From: Clavelina lepadiformis
Lineage: Eukaryota; Chordata; Ascidiacea; Aplousobranchia; Clavelinidae
Assembly: GCF_947623445.1 (NCBI RefSeq)
Contig: NC_135242.1
Location: 7,688,001 to 7,752,000, forward strand
Reading direction: 5' to 3'
DNA length: 64,000 nt
Shown: piece by piece, positions 24,840-38,700 of the stretch
Numbering within the stretch: position 1 is the first letter of the stretch
How the letters are laid out: every line of letters begins with the position of its first letter
Notes under the pieces: generated by a model
Told to the model about the DNA's origin: nothing
What the model saw: the letters and a program-made list of their open reading frames with translations, nothing else
Databases searched by the model: none
Position numbers and translations under genes: made by a program

Positions 24840-26231
24840 TTAAATGAAAATTCACAGGACTCATTTTGTTACTTTAGTAGTTTAGTGACTAGCTTTTTAA
24901 TTCCCTGTAATCATGTGTTTGTTCTTTCCTACAGCTAAGAGCAAAAATTCTAAACTTACGGCCAGAAAGGTTTCGAAATAGTGATAATACTTCTTGGAAT
25001 TTCAGCCAGAATACCAAAACAAGCATACTAGAAATATAACGCGTTTTAATGCTGCAAACAGCTTCATACTTCATAGCGTCGACTACAGCAGTACAACTAA
25101 CGCTATTGTGGCATGTAAAACAAATAACAACCAAACGAAGACACACATCAAGCACAAACCTGGGATACAAACTTAAATATTTTTTCTACACGTAAACACT
25201 AGCACCTAGCAAACAAACTTTCATTTTAGTTGCACCAGATATATTCAGGTATGATGAGACGATACATTTAGCGGGTAAAAACTTTTTAAATCAAATATAG
25301 TTTCATAACATTATAAAAAATGTATTTTGATATACGTTACGTTTACTTTAACACCAATCCTACGGAAGAGCAGCCCATTTGAAAATTAGGGTGGAGATTG
25401 CTTTATTTAATGCTAATCGCTTTGCACTCTCATGGGGGTCATAATTTTTACACTGCAATTTTTGAAACAGTGGTGTGTAAAATCGCACAATTTAATATTG
25501 ATAAACCTCATGGTTTACAGAGCTGCAGAAAGCTAGAAAAGCCTTTATCTACTCATCTATGTTTTGCCATGATAGGTCGCGCACTCAGCCGGATAGTAAA
25601 AGACTCCAAACAAATAGACACCATGTAGCTGATAAAACGAAGCGTCACTGAAACTATAACACACAACTTCAACGCAAAATGCATATCTTAAGTGATAAAT
25701 TATTAGCCAAGAGCTTCACATTAGAAACAGAAAGTTACTCCAAAAACATGCCTCATGTGGTGAAATTTGTAAGAAAATGCCGGTTTTAACACAAAATCTT
25801 CATAGAGTGCAATTAGAAGATTTCAGAAAAGAATACAAAAGAGGTTGATCTATGCTGTGTCAAGGTATTGGCCAACTAGACCTTCTAGGTCAATAAAAAG
25901 ATACGATGTTAAAGACGTTAAGAAACACAACTGATGAAAAACTGCTTTTTCGTGATCATCTGGTTACACGTTTTTTTAAATAATTCTTCATAGCGTTAAT
26001 ACGATACAAAGCGCTAAGTTCCACTTGTTTAGCCTGTAGAAAGTGCAATAACTGAGATGATAATATGTAGGATATTTTTCAAATAAGTGCACTCGTGTGA
26101 ACCAAGTCTGTGATAAGCATTCAGAAATTTTTAAAAAGTGGTCAAACTGGTCAGATTTCTTTTATGCCAAGGCTTGGAAGCAGAAAGTTATATTTTTCTG
26201 GGAACAGAATTGGGTTCTTTGATAATGATAA
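24840..26231. other. spacer between convergent genes
   Basis: 1.4 kb between the plus-strand 330-aa gene and the 3' end of the minus-strand GOLIM4 gene. Part is presumably the GOLIM4 3' UTR. Nothing else recognised. Confidence 0.5.
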
Positions 26232-29200
26232 TTATGGATTGTATTCCTCTTCTTCTTCTTCCTCCTGGCCTTCTCTTTCTCCTGTATCATAGCCCAGTCC
26301 GTCTTCGTCTTTTTCATCCTCATCTTCATACTCCTATACAAACATCCAATAAATCTTTATAAGACTATACCTATGAATCACTGGTTACCTGGGAAGATTT
26401 TTTCATTACAATGTATAACGTAGTGCTACGATTTAATAACGAGCTTTGTTTACGATAACTTACTTTTTAAATTAATTGACTGAAATCTCACTTTGTTGAG
26501 CATTACTATATCGTTATTGAATTCTGCTCTGTTGAACTGTGTTCGTATTGTACCAGTATTAAGTTTTATTAACGTCCTCAAAATTATTTTTTAGAGAAAA
26601 AAGTCCCACATCAATTTACAAGTGAAAGCAAATAAAAATTTTAAAAAAGCGACCTTCGATTCGCCAGTTATTTATATTTTGTGCAAAATTCGCATGAAAC
26701 TCTACAAACAGTAGGCAAGGGAGAAACGCAGCATGCATATGTTTTGATGTCTAATTCAGGTAATAAAACCAACCTCATATTCATCTTCTCCTTTGTTATG
26801 GAGCTCATCAGCTTCAACTTCGTTGAATTTGTTATGAACTGGAGCATCAATGACATTCTTCTGACCATCTTCAACTCTAACACCGGCTGGTGGTTCGTTC
26901 ACTTGAACTTCAGCATTTTTTTCTTTGTTACAAGAATGGTGATAAACACACTTTTCATTCGGTTTTCATTCATAATATGAGAATTACCTTTATTGTAAAA
27001 TTTTCTTTTCACAAATAACAAAACTGTAGAGCATCTTTTATCTCCGTTAATTCAACTATATTACTTTCAGAGTCTAAGCCGAATTGTTCTTCTTCATAGT
27101 CCTGATTAGCTAAATCTTCTTTCTCCTCTTCATTTTCACTTTCACTTTCACTTTCATCAGCATCTTGAATCTCCCCTTCAATGCCAAAGTTTTCATCTAA
27201 ATGATAAAACAGCAATGCACAGAACCTTAGTGTGATAAAACTTTGAAAAAATGGCATGATAATCCTCTACAAAAACCACAGCTGCAATAAAATCATACCT
27301 TTTAAGCTTTGTCCTAACTTTTGTTGAATTAATTTTTCAACATCTTGAGCTTGTTCCTGAGCAACATGTTGCTGTTCAGCTTGCAATTCTTGAATCTTTT
27401 TAATGGCTTCCTCCTCGCTTACCTTTCAAAAAAGTTTTCAATAATTTATTTCTTTTTATAGATGTAATTTGTAGAAAGTAAATCTTTTCAAAAAAATTCC
27501 AATGTCAACTTTTGTGATGAAATAATGCAACGTTGCACAAATTACAACTTTGCTATCTGTTTACTTTGGATGGTGGTTCATCAATTGCTTGCTGTTGTTT
27601 TAGGATTTCTTGTCGGGCTTGCTCCTCTTCTTTCCTTGCTTTCTGTTCCATCAAATCAAGGGGATCATTTTCTTCAGAATTAGTTTCATCGTCCGGATTT
27701 TTTTCGTCTATATCAGTATTTTCATCCGATTCATCAGGAGATTTCTGAAGAAAAAATTGAGAATTTCACATACCATGAACTCTTTATTACTATTTTGATT
27801 GTCGTGATCTAAACAAAATAATAGCGGGAAGAATATACTGCACAGTGAAATACCAACAACAGGTTTATCCTAAATTATATTTTTATTCCAAAGAAAAAAA
27901 TAAAAACTAGTAGTTGACAGGCTAACTTTATACGGATCAAAATATATTGCTGATGTTCTCGGTTTATCTTCCTTTGCCAAACCTGTATAGTAAATACTCT
28001 ATTACAAGAAGAAAACTTTTGTTTAACGATAATAACCATGCTAATAGGGTACGAAATTATTTTACAATACAACGAATTTATGAAAACTATAAGAAAAGTC
28101 CCATTTATGTGGTCAAGTGATTAGTCTTTGCTATAGTATTATATACCCCCAGCATTTTGCACTACTTGTATGTAGTGTTCAGTGTGTTTGTAAAGAAGAC
28201 TGTCATCCATGACCAAAGTTTGAAAGCAAAGGGTAAATGCGTGACAGAATTAATTAATTATATCATAGGTATACGGAAGGCAAGAATTTTGAGAAATACA
28301 AAAAATAATCTATTTTCTCACAAAATTAGTGTTGACAGTCTATATATTGTTAAAAAGGTTCAAATGACATGGATAACGATAATCAACAAACTACATAACA
28401 CTATAAGTGCATTATATAGTTTAAATTATTTATTGTAAAGTTTAAAAATTTCCTAAAGGCTTTGCCGTATTTTTTTTATTTTGACAGAATTTTATCAGTA
28501 TGTTTATAAGGCTGTTATCAATGAACATAGTTAGAAAAGCAAAAACGAAAACATAAAAAGCATTTTTAAACAACCCAAATTGAAAATTTGTGAAGGTTTA
28601 TTATGAAGTTTTTTATTTCCAACAAAATAGGTCAAGCACTCAATCGAATGACCATTCTGATCTTTGACCAAAAATTTAAATTCCAGCTAAAAATTTTGAA
28701 TGAAAATATTCTGCAATTGCTCTCATGCATTCAACAAATGCACCAAGTTTATAGAAAGTTCATGTTAAACTGCCGAAATAATAAGTCCAGAACTTCTCAA
28801 CAGTAAGCATTACCATCAAAACCAAATTTAAAATCTTAACTGAAGACACCAAATAGTTACTAAATAAACACAGAACAAAAAGTTATGCAAGATCAAACAA
28901 AATTCTCTTAGACTCCTCCAAATATATTTTGGCGTCACAGTTGCTGGTTAGTAAGTATACCATTTTATTGTATGAATTGAGCTCAGATACGTTTAGAAGA
29001 ACATGACAAAAAACACTGTATGCTTAGATACAAGTCCTACAATCAACAATCAAGCAATAAACGTCATGAAAGCAGTATGGAATGTATCAAAGCAAAAGTT
29101 CCCAAATAACACCATAAAGTATCTGTATCCTCTGATATTTTAGAAGTACCCGGATGTAGTCCTTGTTCAAATGGAATGTTGAAAGGATGATGCTCTTTCG

Positions 29201-32200
29201 CCAAAGTTTGAATGCACAGCAGAAAAAATTGTTAATTGCTGAAAATTTACAACTTTTCAAAGGTTATTTTCTAGTAAAGTATACATGTGACTGTGCTCAG
29301 AAAGTTAAAAAAAATCCTTTTCACAAACCCATGAGTCAAATTTTAAAGTCTTCTGATCTACTGTAATTTAAAAAGTTCTTATTGTGAAAGAAATAAAAAA
29401 TTTTAAAAGAAGAATAATGAGAAAAACAAAGCTAAAATATTTCGATATGAAATATTCCAGAAAATTACAAGAATTGTGAAGATTAACACTTATTTGTTTG
29501 CAAGAGCTTTCTCAACCTAAGCTGGTTTGATAAATTGTTAAGTGTTGCCAAAATAGCAAAATCAGCGATGACCAAAATAGATCATTATTTTCATCACACC
29601 AGATAATTTCTAGTATGAGTACTACGTTAACTGTGGCAGGAGATACATATTAGATCATCAAAGTTCCTGTATAACATGATCAATATAATAATTACGTTGC
29701 CTTTGAAGGTGCTACCAAATGCTTTTTTTGCTTTTATTTTCCAATTATCTGAGATGTTAATACATTTTTGCCATCATCAATGAGCGGTCAAGGTACATTG
29801 TACATATGCTGTGGCTGCTTTTAATTTCAGCTACATTAGTGTCAAAGATTCAACATTTTTGAAATATTTAATACCTAAGAAACTTGCGTTAACTCTAACA
29901 TTTGCTTCACTGCATCATATAAGTCCAGTAAAAGCCACTGAGAATTGGTAGCAACATAAAGGGGCCGCAAATGGCTAAATAAACATGTCAGCCAGAGTGA
30001 CCAAAGCTGCCCCTTTACGAAAAAAGTTATCTTCTCAAATTGCCATTTAAGTGGGCTAAATGAGCTTTGTTAATCAAGTTTGATATGATTAGTATTACTA
30101 AAAAAATGAAGGCTGAATCTAATATTTAAAGCAAGTTTAAATTAAAATAATATTTAAGATTACAAAAATATCCCAAGTTAGGGAAAGTGCTAAAACAAAC
30201 TAACCACAAATCAATCAGTTGTTAATAGGCATACTAGACAAAAAACGTTTTAATAATATTTAGTTGTTAAGCAATTATTTCAAAAATGTGTTGCAAAAAA
30301 TGCAAATTTGGGGCTACTCATGACATATGTGGTAGCAATTATGATGTAACAATATGAAATTCGTATTCAAGAAGTTTGTGCAGATCAGTAGGTGGAGAAA
30401 ATATTGTGTTAGACACAAAAAAGGTATATTTTTTACGAACATAAGTGCATAACAAGAACATCTAGCATAAGCTTGATCTAACGTAACTTAAAAAAAGCAG
30501 GCTACAGGTCACTGAACTCAATCTTGGCTGTTGGCACTGCCTAGTCCAGTATCGTAGAATGCGGTTAAGAAAAAAAATTTCTCCATCACATGTACTACCA
30601 ACCAGTGAAATTTCTATTCTAAAAATAAAGATCAACTGCAAACTATTGCCTACCTGCAGAGTCGTGTCTAACACTAATACCACAATTGATTCAAGCGCCA
30701 ACAATCAATCATGTTGATTTCACATTGTGACATCATAATCACGACCATTAAGCCATTACGAACCATGTTTGGAAAAGATTTTCTCCGACATACTTCTTAC
30801 AACTATTGTAAAGTTGACTTAAGTTCAACTTGTTTAAGAACTTGCTCTACATTTTAAACAACAAGTTTTAACCTTGAAAAAACGATTCGGATCCATTTCT
30901 GTTGGTTCCAGTTCATCTTTCTGATGCTCATTTTCATTTTCGACAATCTTGTTGATAATGGCTGGTCAAAGAAATGCATTTATAGTTATAGTTAATGGAA
31001 ATTAGTGATCATTTTAACAACATAACACATAACTAGACTAGTAATAAGGGATACGCATATACAAAAAAGTGGACAGGGAGCCTATCAAACACATTTTGTA
31101 GATTAACAACTAGTATCAATAGATGTTTTAAAAGTTAATGGCATCAGTAAATGCTTTTCATTTAATTTCTTAAACTACACATCATCAGTTAGAATACCTA
31201 CGAGACTTTCACATAAATAATGATGAATAGTGCTAAATAACTGCAGTGTGAAAAGAAATACACCTGGTTCTTGTGGCAGAAGACCATTCTTGCTCTGGAC
31301 TGGTTGGGCCTGGCCTACCTGACCACGCAACGTTTCAGGGTATCTTGGATTTAGCATTTCTTCACCACCTGCCATTTGCGGTTTTGAAGGTGCTTCTTCC
31401 TGACGACCTGAGTATTTAATAGAAGTTGCTGCAGCAAGCATACAATAATTTATAATGGCAATGAAGTGGCAGTGATTATTATTTTCTGCTTAGTAATCAT
31501 TGCTGAACTTCACAGCATTTGATTGTACCCTAATATGCAATTATGTAATGCATTGCTTATCACTATGGAGGTTGAGAAAGTAGTATGGATTATTACTGAC
31601 ATTTCATTCTTTCATTTTAGGGATGGCCAATCTTTTTTATGCCTAGTGCCAATTTTTATGTAAATCAACGCCTGTAATTTGTAATTACTAAAAATTGTGC
31701 AAAATGCGCCATGTTTAAAGTTGGCCATCACTGTTTTACTTGTAATAGATTGATAACTTTGGTTTCGAAAAAAATATATTTCTGGAAAAAGCAAGGGTTC
31801 CGAAGCAAAGAGATGTAACTGAATTTCTAAAGTCAGGGCGAGAAAAATAGCTCTAAAAATAAACTTTAACATACACTTGCTTCAGTTTTCTGTTAATCTT
31901 TAATTCTTCTCCTTCTGACCTTTAATAATGGCCCTGGCTTCTGCTAAAACTGTTCTTGTTATTTTCACTTAGAGTGTTTTGGTTATAGTTCGTGACATAA
32001 AGAAATGGAAGGATGGTTTTAAATTTGAAACATGGATTTTGCAACAGTTCCAAGTGAAGTAACACTGGTTGCATTACTGTCTCAACCGCCCTCGTAAACA
32101 TAGGCAAGTTACAGATACCAAGTTAACAGCATGCGAAACAACAACTGGTAGTACATTGAAAGTTTTCAACTGTCTGTTGAACAAATGAACATTGTAAGGA

Positions 32201-35200
32201 TAAAGAAAATTTAGCACTTACCATCACCACAAACTGCATTACATTTCTCAAATGTTGCAAAATTATTCTGGTTACCGCCACAACCAGAGTAGGTAAACAG
32301 AGTGCAAGACGATATCTGAGGATTGTAGTAAAAGCGGGTGATTTGATCCGTGCATGACCCTGGTTCTGCTGGCAACATGCAGGGACCTACAATGAAACGA
32401 CAATAAAATCAATCAGTGAGAAAATGCAACAAAAAAACGGAGATTTCCAACTGCAACCCATGCACAGTTAGGCAAAATCATTACCCAAACAAGTACAAGG
32501 TCAAAGCCATCTTTAGACTGTGCTGGGCTTTGTGCTTTAAGGAGAAAATAAGCTGCATGGAAGCTACAGTAACCCAGTTTTATTGGTTTTCTTTTGAAGT
32601 CTTGGATAAACCTGACCAAGAGTCCAATTTTTACAGATCATAAATTAAAAGTCATTTTATGTTATCGTTTAATAAACAAACAACTTGAGACTTTTGAATG
32701 GTGTCAATGGCACTTTTGAGCATCTCAAGTGTAACTAGTGAAAAGGAAATGAGTTTGAAAAAACATTGGTAAAAGTTTGTTTTACTGCATTGCATTAACT
32801 ACCAAACACAGCTTCGAAAAATAAAAATCCAATACCCAAAGCAGCCCTTATGAAAAGGTTTGCCCACCCCTGCTCTAGCCGCTAGTAGTAGACGATTAAA
32901 TGGAATATGTTATAAAGTGTGATTGACTTACTTGTAATAGACTGCAGGTTTTTGGCAGCCAGTAGTCTATCTCGCTCTGCTTTTTGCCTGGCCTGGTATT
33001 CTAATGCCGCTTGCCTTTGAGCTTGGTCTCTATTAAGCAAAAGTCTATTTTCTTCTAGTTGCTCAGCATGCAATGGACTCCCTGCCATATGTGCTGAAAT
33101 ATAAAGTAGATACAGCAAAAATTGCTTGCTGGTAAGCTCCACAAACCAACAGCTAATGACAACTGAACCATCGCATTATAAATAGCTATTCATAATCACT
33201 GCTAGTTAATGAGGAAGCGTATTGTGTTGAGTATCATTTGCACTGCATAAAAATATTCAATAATATAATCATACCAAATAATAGCAAACGATTCTCCTTG
33301 CCCATGCTATCCAAACGTGAATGATCAAGCTTTAGCACATCTGATCCAGCATCCAAGAGAACAGACTTTAGTTTCTGATAGTTTTGCATTTCTGTCTGTG
33401 ATATGATATTTCATGAAACATGTTAAAAAGTGGTTAAAGTACACTGATGATAATATTAATACCTGTGCTCTTGCTAAGTAGGTATTTTGTTCCCTGTACT
33501 GTGATTCCAGATGAATTTTCTCATCTGATAGTTTTTGATAATTTTCTATAACAACGCAACAAAATCTCCAGCAATCAAATATTAAAGAAAGAATAAAAAT
33601 AAAAATTTTCCAAAACATACTCAACTTTATCACGCGTTTATTGACTGCAAATTTAAGTAACAGGTGTCAGTCATTTATTCATCTTACCTTGAAGTTTTTC
33701 ATGATCGTTCTTAATTTGTTGGTGTTTTTCCTTTTGTGCTTGCAGGTCTGATATGTTTTCACTCTGTTGCCTTTCAAGATTTTCTTTTTCGTCTTTGACA
33801 TTGGCCAATTGATCATTTACCCTGTCGAGCTCATCCTTAAGGTAAGTTTAGCGATACAATTACGTTATTTATACACATCCACAACTAAAATAAATAAATA
33901 GAGCTAGGTAAAAGTGTAATATACCAGCTAATCAAGTCAAAAGCCATACATAAATATTTTGCATTGTTCCTAAAAACATTAATGGCAATTAGGGTAAAAG
34001 CCTGCCGCAGAAGTCACGACATAAGATTCTAATAATTTCAGTGCAAGTATCACTAGGTTAAGACCTACATGTAACTTCTATGCAAGTTCATTTAAAACAA
34101 ATGAAGCTAAGCAAGTTCGACAAGTTTAACATAATGTATGATACCTTTACGTTGGCATGTACTGCTATGAGGTTATCATACTTCTGCTGGTGTTCCTTTT
34201 CTATATCACTTTGAATTCGTTCGTGGGATATCTTCTCTTGTTCAAGCTCTACCATACAAAGTACCATTGAAAAAGACGACAAAAAAGGGCATTTAAAACA
34301 TTCCAGAATGATATTCAGTTAAGCTTAGCAACGGCACTTAGTTTGGGAAAGAAAATTTAGAAAAAATATTTACAAATAAATTCCAAATTGAACAATGACA
34401 AAAACATAACCTATTTATGTCTAGCTGCAACGAGTGACACATAATTTCCAGTATGCACATATACATTTTATCATGTATCGTCTTTTAAAATATCTAAAGG
34501 ATGTATGATGCTTCTGTTTAAAACAAGAACTCTCTGCAGCCATTAATGTATAACAAAGCAATGTTGGATGGTACGGAATTATACACTACATGAAACACTG
34601 TTAATAAAAGGCTATAGATTATAGAAGGTGCTTTCTTTAAACGGTATACCAATATTGTCTCCTGGTATTTTATAAGTTTAAAAGTTGCAAAACAAAACAT
34701 GAAAAACAATATTTCAACACTAACACCTTAAAAGTGAAAGGATGTATTAGACTTAGCAAAAATCATTGACTAAATGTTTAAAAATTGTAGCATGGCATCT
34801 GTTATTTACCAGTAGCAATAGCATTGAACATTTTAGCATAGCAATGCAATGCTACCGGAGATGATACGTTACTGTAAAAATCTTATTTAAATATTATATA
34901 AATTAAACTAGATGATGAAAATGAATTAAATTACTGACAAAAATCAATTGGATCATGTCAAGTTTTGGTATATCAACTTCCAAAACTTGACAAAATACTA
35001 CTTCTACAACCCAATTTCCCTAAAATCTTATGTCTTAAAAAAAAAAAATATACAAAAAAACATTCGAAGGTAAAACTGTAAACTGAGAGTGGACTACTGT
35101 GCTTTTACCTGAAATGACTTTCAATCAAAACATCTGAATAACAAAGATTTATCAAATATAATGAGTTAAAACTATATCCACAAGTGTGATGTGTATCATA

Positions 35201-35718
35201 CAAGGGAAATGCAAAAATAACTAAACTCTCTAAACAAAACTAAATTAATTAGAAATACCACTTCGGGAGTTTTGATGTTCGGCTTTCTCTTTTTGCAATG
35301 ATGTTTCCAACCTTGACCTTTCTTCATAAACCACTTTAAAAAGAAATAAATGTACATAGTTAAAACCATGTTCTTAAAAGATGTAAAGGACTTCCTTAAA
35401 CAAAAACCAAAAAGTGCAAAATAAACATCTGCAATACTTCCTAAAAATGTACTGCTCAACCACTGCTTTTAAGCATGACAAATACCACGGCAAGGAATGG
35501 ATGTAAAAGCAACTACAAAAGAATAACATTTGAACATGAATACCTTGCAATTGTGAAGAAAGCGACTGATGTTGTGCCTGATATAGTTTTGACTTACTGT
35601 CTAAGTTTTTGACTTGAACTTGCAAATTACTATTTAAGTATGCCACATAGACCACAATGATAACAAGTAGCACGATTATACATGTATGGATTAAACTGCG
35701 TGGCCTTCTGTTGAACAT
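26232..35718 (-). CDS. GOLIM4: Golgi integral membrane protein 4 (GPP130) homologue with Kunitz domain
   Basis: A type II cis-Golgi protein that cycles through endosomes. Exons (minus): 35718-35544, 35333-35259, 34248-34145, 33835-33688, 33545-33463, 33395-33275, 33093-32932, 32386-32222, 31428-31264, 30961-30873, 27744-27565, 27422-27299, 27196-27065, 26922-26774, 26333-26232; 1,974 nt, 657 aa. Residues 1-8 are basic, 9-28 form the signal-anchor helix, and about 33-235 a lumenal coiled coil. Residues 52-78 (SLSSQLQVVYEERSRLETSL, then QKEKAEH) are close to the same place in human GOLIM4. The C-terminal third is very acidic and ends GLGYDTGEREGQ, poly-Glu, YNP. Length is near human GOLIM4 (696). 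The oddity is exon 8, a full Kunitz domain at residues 290-344, not part of vertebrate GOLIM4 as I know it. The ATG at 35718 is chosen because it puts the basic patch directly before the anchor; the frame stays open upstream. Confidence 0.88.
27745..30872 (-). other. GOLIM4 intron 10
   Basis: 3.1 kb, the longest intron of the gene. The flanking exons join in phase 0. AT-rich; no extra exon or transposon end could be supported. Confidence 0.5.
32222..32386 (-). other. phase 1-1 exon encoding a complete Kunitz/BPTI domain
   Basis: A 165-bp exon with acceptor TTGTAG at its 5' side and donor GTAAGT. The six cysteines have the spacing C-x8-C-x15-C-x7-C-x12-C-x3-C, exactly the Kunitz pattern, with the family motifs RFYYNP and YSGCGGNQNNF. 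The residue after the second cysteine (the P1 site in BPTI) is threonine rather than lysine or arginine, so trypsin inhibition is not expected. Both neighbouring junctions are phase 1, as is usual for shuffled extracellular modules. Confidence 0.93.
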
Positions 35719-38700
35719 ACTGGAAGTTTTTGTAGAGTTGATATGAACTATAAAAGCAAAAGAATATATGCAAAAGTAAGTTGAAAAAATCAAATTAATT
35801 CTAAATCTCTACATTAAAAGACAGTCTCACTTAAAGCGGACTTGTACAAGTCAGTTACAGGGGTGGTCATCCATAAAATGACTGCTTTTAATAGAAAGTA
35901 CGATCTTTTACAGCAGCAAAGCAGCTTATGGGTCAAAGTTAAACAAAACACACTGATATTAAGTTGATGTTATGCTAAAATTTCAGATTAAAAGAAATAA
36001 TCTTGCTAAAAGCTCAAGATATCGCGTTTTAAATCAAGAAGAACGAAACTGAAATGGAACTAGTAGTTGACCACACAAGTACCAGTAGGAGTATCACAGT
36101 TTGAGTTTTACTGATATCGTACAAAAAGGCTATTAACTATCATGCAAACACATACTCATTAACTCAAGTTATGTTTTCCAGATGTAGAAAGATAAATTGA
36201 CTTCAATTGTTGTGAATTCCTTTACAAAGCAATTCAATTTGCTGCAACCATCCAAAGATCATATGTGTGACGATTTTCCTATCACGTGTACAACCTAAGC
36301 TAAACTTTAATCAAAGATATCTCACAAAGAGTATATCGGCTGATTTTTGGTTACTAACAACACCTGTAAACATTTTCAAATAACAAACATTATATTTCAT
36401 GTTATTTAGCTAGACATATCTGGACACCAAGGGCTATAATAAAATCCAAAGTAGGTTAACAATGTTATATCTACGACTTGATCAACCACTTCACGACTGT
36501 TCTCTTGCTTGTTGCCTTGTGTAGAGGTGTGTTTACAGTACAAGCTCAGAAGCTCTAATCTCGAAAGAAAAGAGTTAGATCATTGATATTACCTCGCTTT
36601 CAACCAAGGGTATATTGCATGTGAGTTACTCCCCAGCCAAAGTGGAAAGTGTGGCACCTGCACGCATAGGATTTATCAACGTGAACGCCACTTTATAATA
36701 AATAGACAAAAAGTTGGCCTTTCAGTGCATGCCATTACGCCAAAATTTCCACACTTGCACGCACGATTTCTCGTTGAAAACTGCCATACTTTCCGATCTG
36801 TTGCATTTCCCATGAGTGACATTAAAGATCTTCGGTGTGACCAACAGCTGGTAAATTAATTCTTTTGTCAACCAAGGTTTCGCAAACCCATTCGAGTGAG
36901 CTTCGTCAGGTGAAATAACAATTAAAAAATTATGCAAATGCAAGTTCACTTTACTCTTGTTTAGACAAAAAAGAGCACATAGTTTTTTTTTCTAAAGAGA
37001 TTGCATTCCCATTACGTCTTTGGTATGGGCCTATTTGCCGGACTGCAGAGTAAGGCAGTTTCCGTCAAGATCTCAGGAGAGTAAAAGCAAAAGTCTGGGT
37101 ACAAGATACAGCCGGTGTGAAACACAACTCGTTGCCCAAGACTTCGAGCACGTCCATGCAGTGTTTGTGGTAGGCAAGGTACAGCCTTTTATACTAGATA
37201 ACTAAGAATAAAGTATATAGGCTGTGTCTCCTTCTTTTACTCAGTTTTAGAGAGATTGCTTTTCTTTTGTTGTGCAATACTGTTTCGGCCAAAAACATCG
37301 CACATTGAAGGGAATTCACCTGCATGACTTTCAGTGGATTTATCTGCGGTTTGGTTTAACAAATTTTCACAACTTTTGTATTATCAAAAATTTATAGTAG
37401 CCTATTACCAGTAGCCTAAAACCTCACACTAAAAAGTTTGCTATGAGCATCACTTCAATTTCAATTAATTCATCAGCAAGTAGCCTATGCTGCAGCAACC
37501 ACATTTGCCTAACCACATATTTTAAACAAAGTTGGTTTATTTTGGCAGAGTAATTACGCTTATTTGATCGTATGTAGACCATGCAGCCTGTTGTTAAAGA
37601 TAGCCTAGGCGATTAAGTTAGGAGAATGAGTACATAAAAAGTTGATTTTAGCTGCGGTATTTAAAATTTTATCACAGTTAGATTAGAACAGTAGCATGTG
37701 ATTTGAGGTTACTAGGCTATGTTGTAACATTAAATTAGGTTAACAACGAACTGTGAAAAGTAGCTTTGAAAGCACAAATTTTTTTTCAGTAAAATAGCGG
37801 TTGCGTTATTTTGGCAATACTGGGGCTAGGCTATCTATATGTACACCTATTTTGGAGGTCTAGTATACAAGTGCACCAGCAGATGCCGTCACAATTTGAG
37901 TATCTGGGGTCTAGTATATACAAAGACATCCTGTGGTTGTGGACTTGTATATTACTGTACTAGGCTAGTCTAAACCCCATTTAGGAACACGGTTAAATGT
38001 TAAGCTATCTACATTTCAAGCGTAACTTGATAAAATGGTGCGATAAAGCAAGCCTATAAGCTAGGTCTCGGGCTCGGGCTCTATACGCTAGGCTAGAAGT
38101 ACGCTTTGCCTACTCGTGTGTGACGGTGACTCCGTGACACGAATTACAAGATTTACTGGACTTCCAGCATCCACAAGGTGACGCTCAAACATGCTCAACT
38201 GGATTGAAAAAATTACCGCGGATCAAAAGATAAAGATAATAATTAATACATAACAGGTGGTAGATAACACGCATATGGAGAATCTATAAGAATGGGTTAA
38301 CCAAGGGTAGCATCAAGAGTGTTTGGGCGTGATGAAAGAGTAGCTTACGCCCCGGTTCTAACTTTCTTGAATAATACCCCGTCGGCTGCTTATCGTTACG
38401 ATTCAAAGAAACTATAGTCTTGTTGAATATTTCTGAATGATATCGTTTATTTTTTGTCATTAACTATGAAGACCAAAAATGTGGTGCTAACCGTTAAAAG
38501 TAGGGACTAGCCTAAAGTAGGTTTCTTCGTACTTTGAACCCCTGCCACGAATGATGCCGTATGACATATGGTTGACTTTTTGTGCGCATTCATAGTTGGT
38601 ATGGTATAAGTATAACATTAGGCTAGCTAGACTATACCGTTTTCGTAGCACAATTCACAATATTTTTCTTTGGACTGAGAAAAGTGTTTTCAAGACGAAG

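Noticed and set aside
28150..29340. Three loosely similar segments with TTTGGTCAAAGAT-like motifs in GOLIM4 intron 10.
   Set aside because: Similarity is confined to about 20 bases in AT-rich sequence and could be chance.
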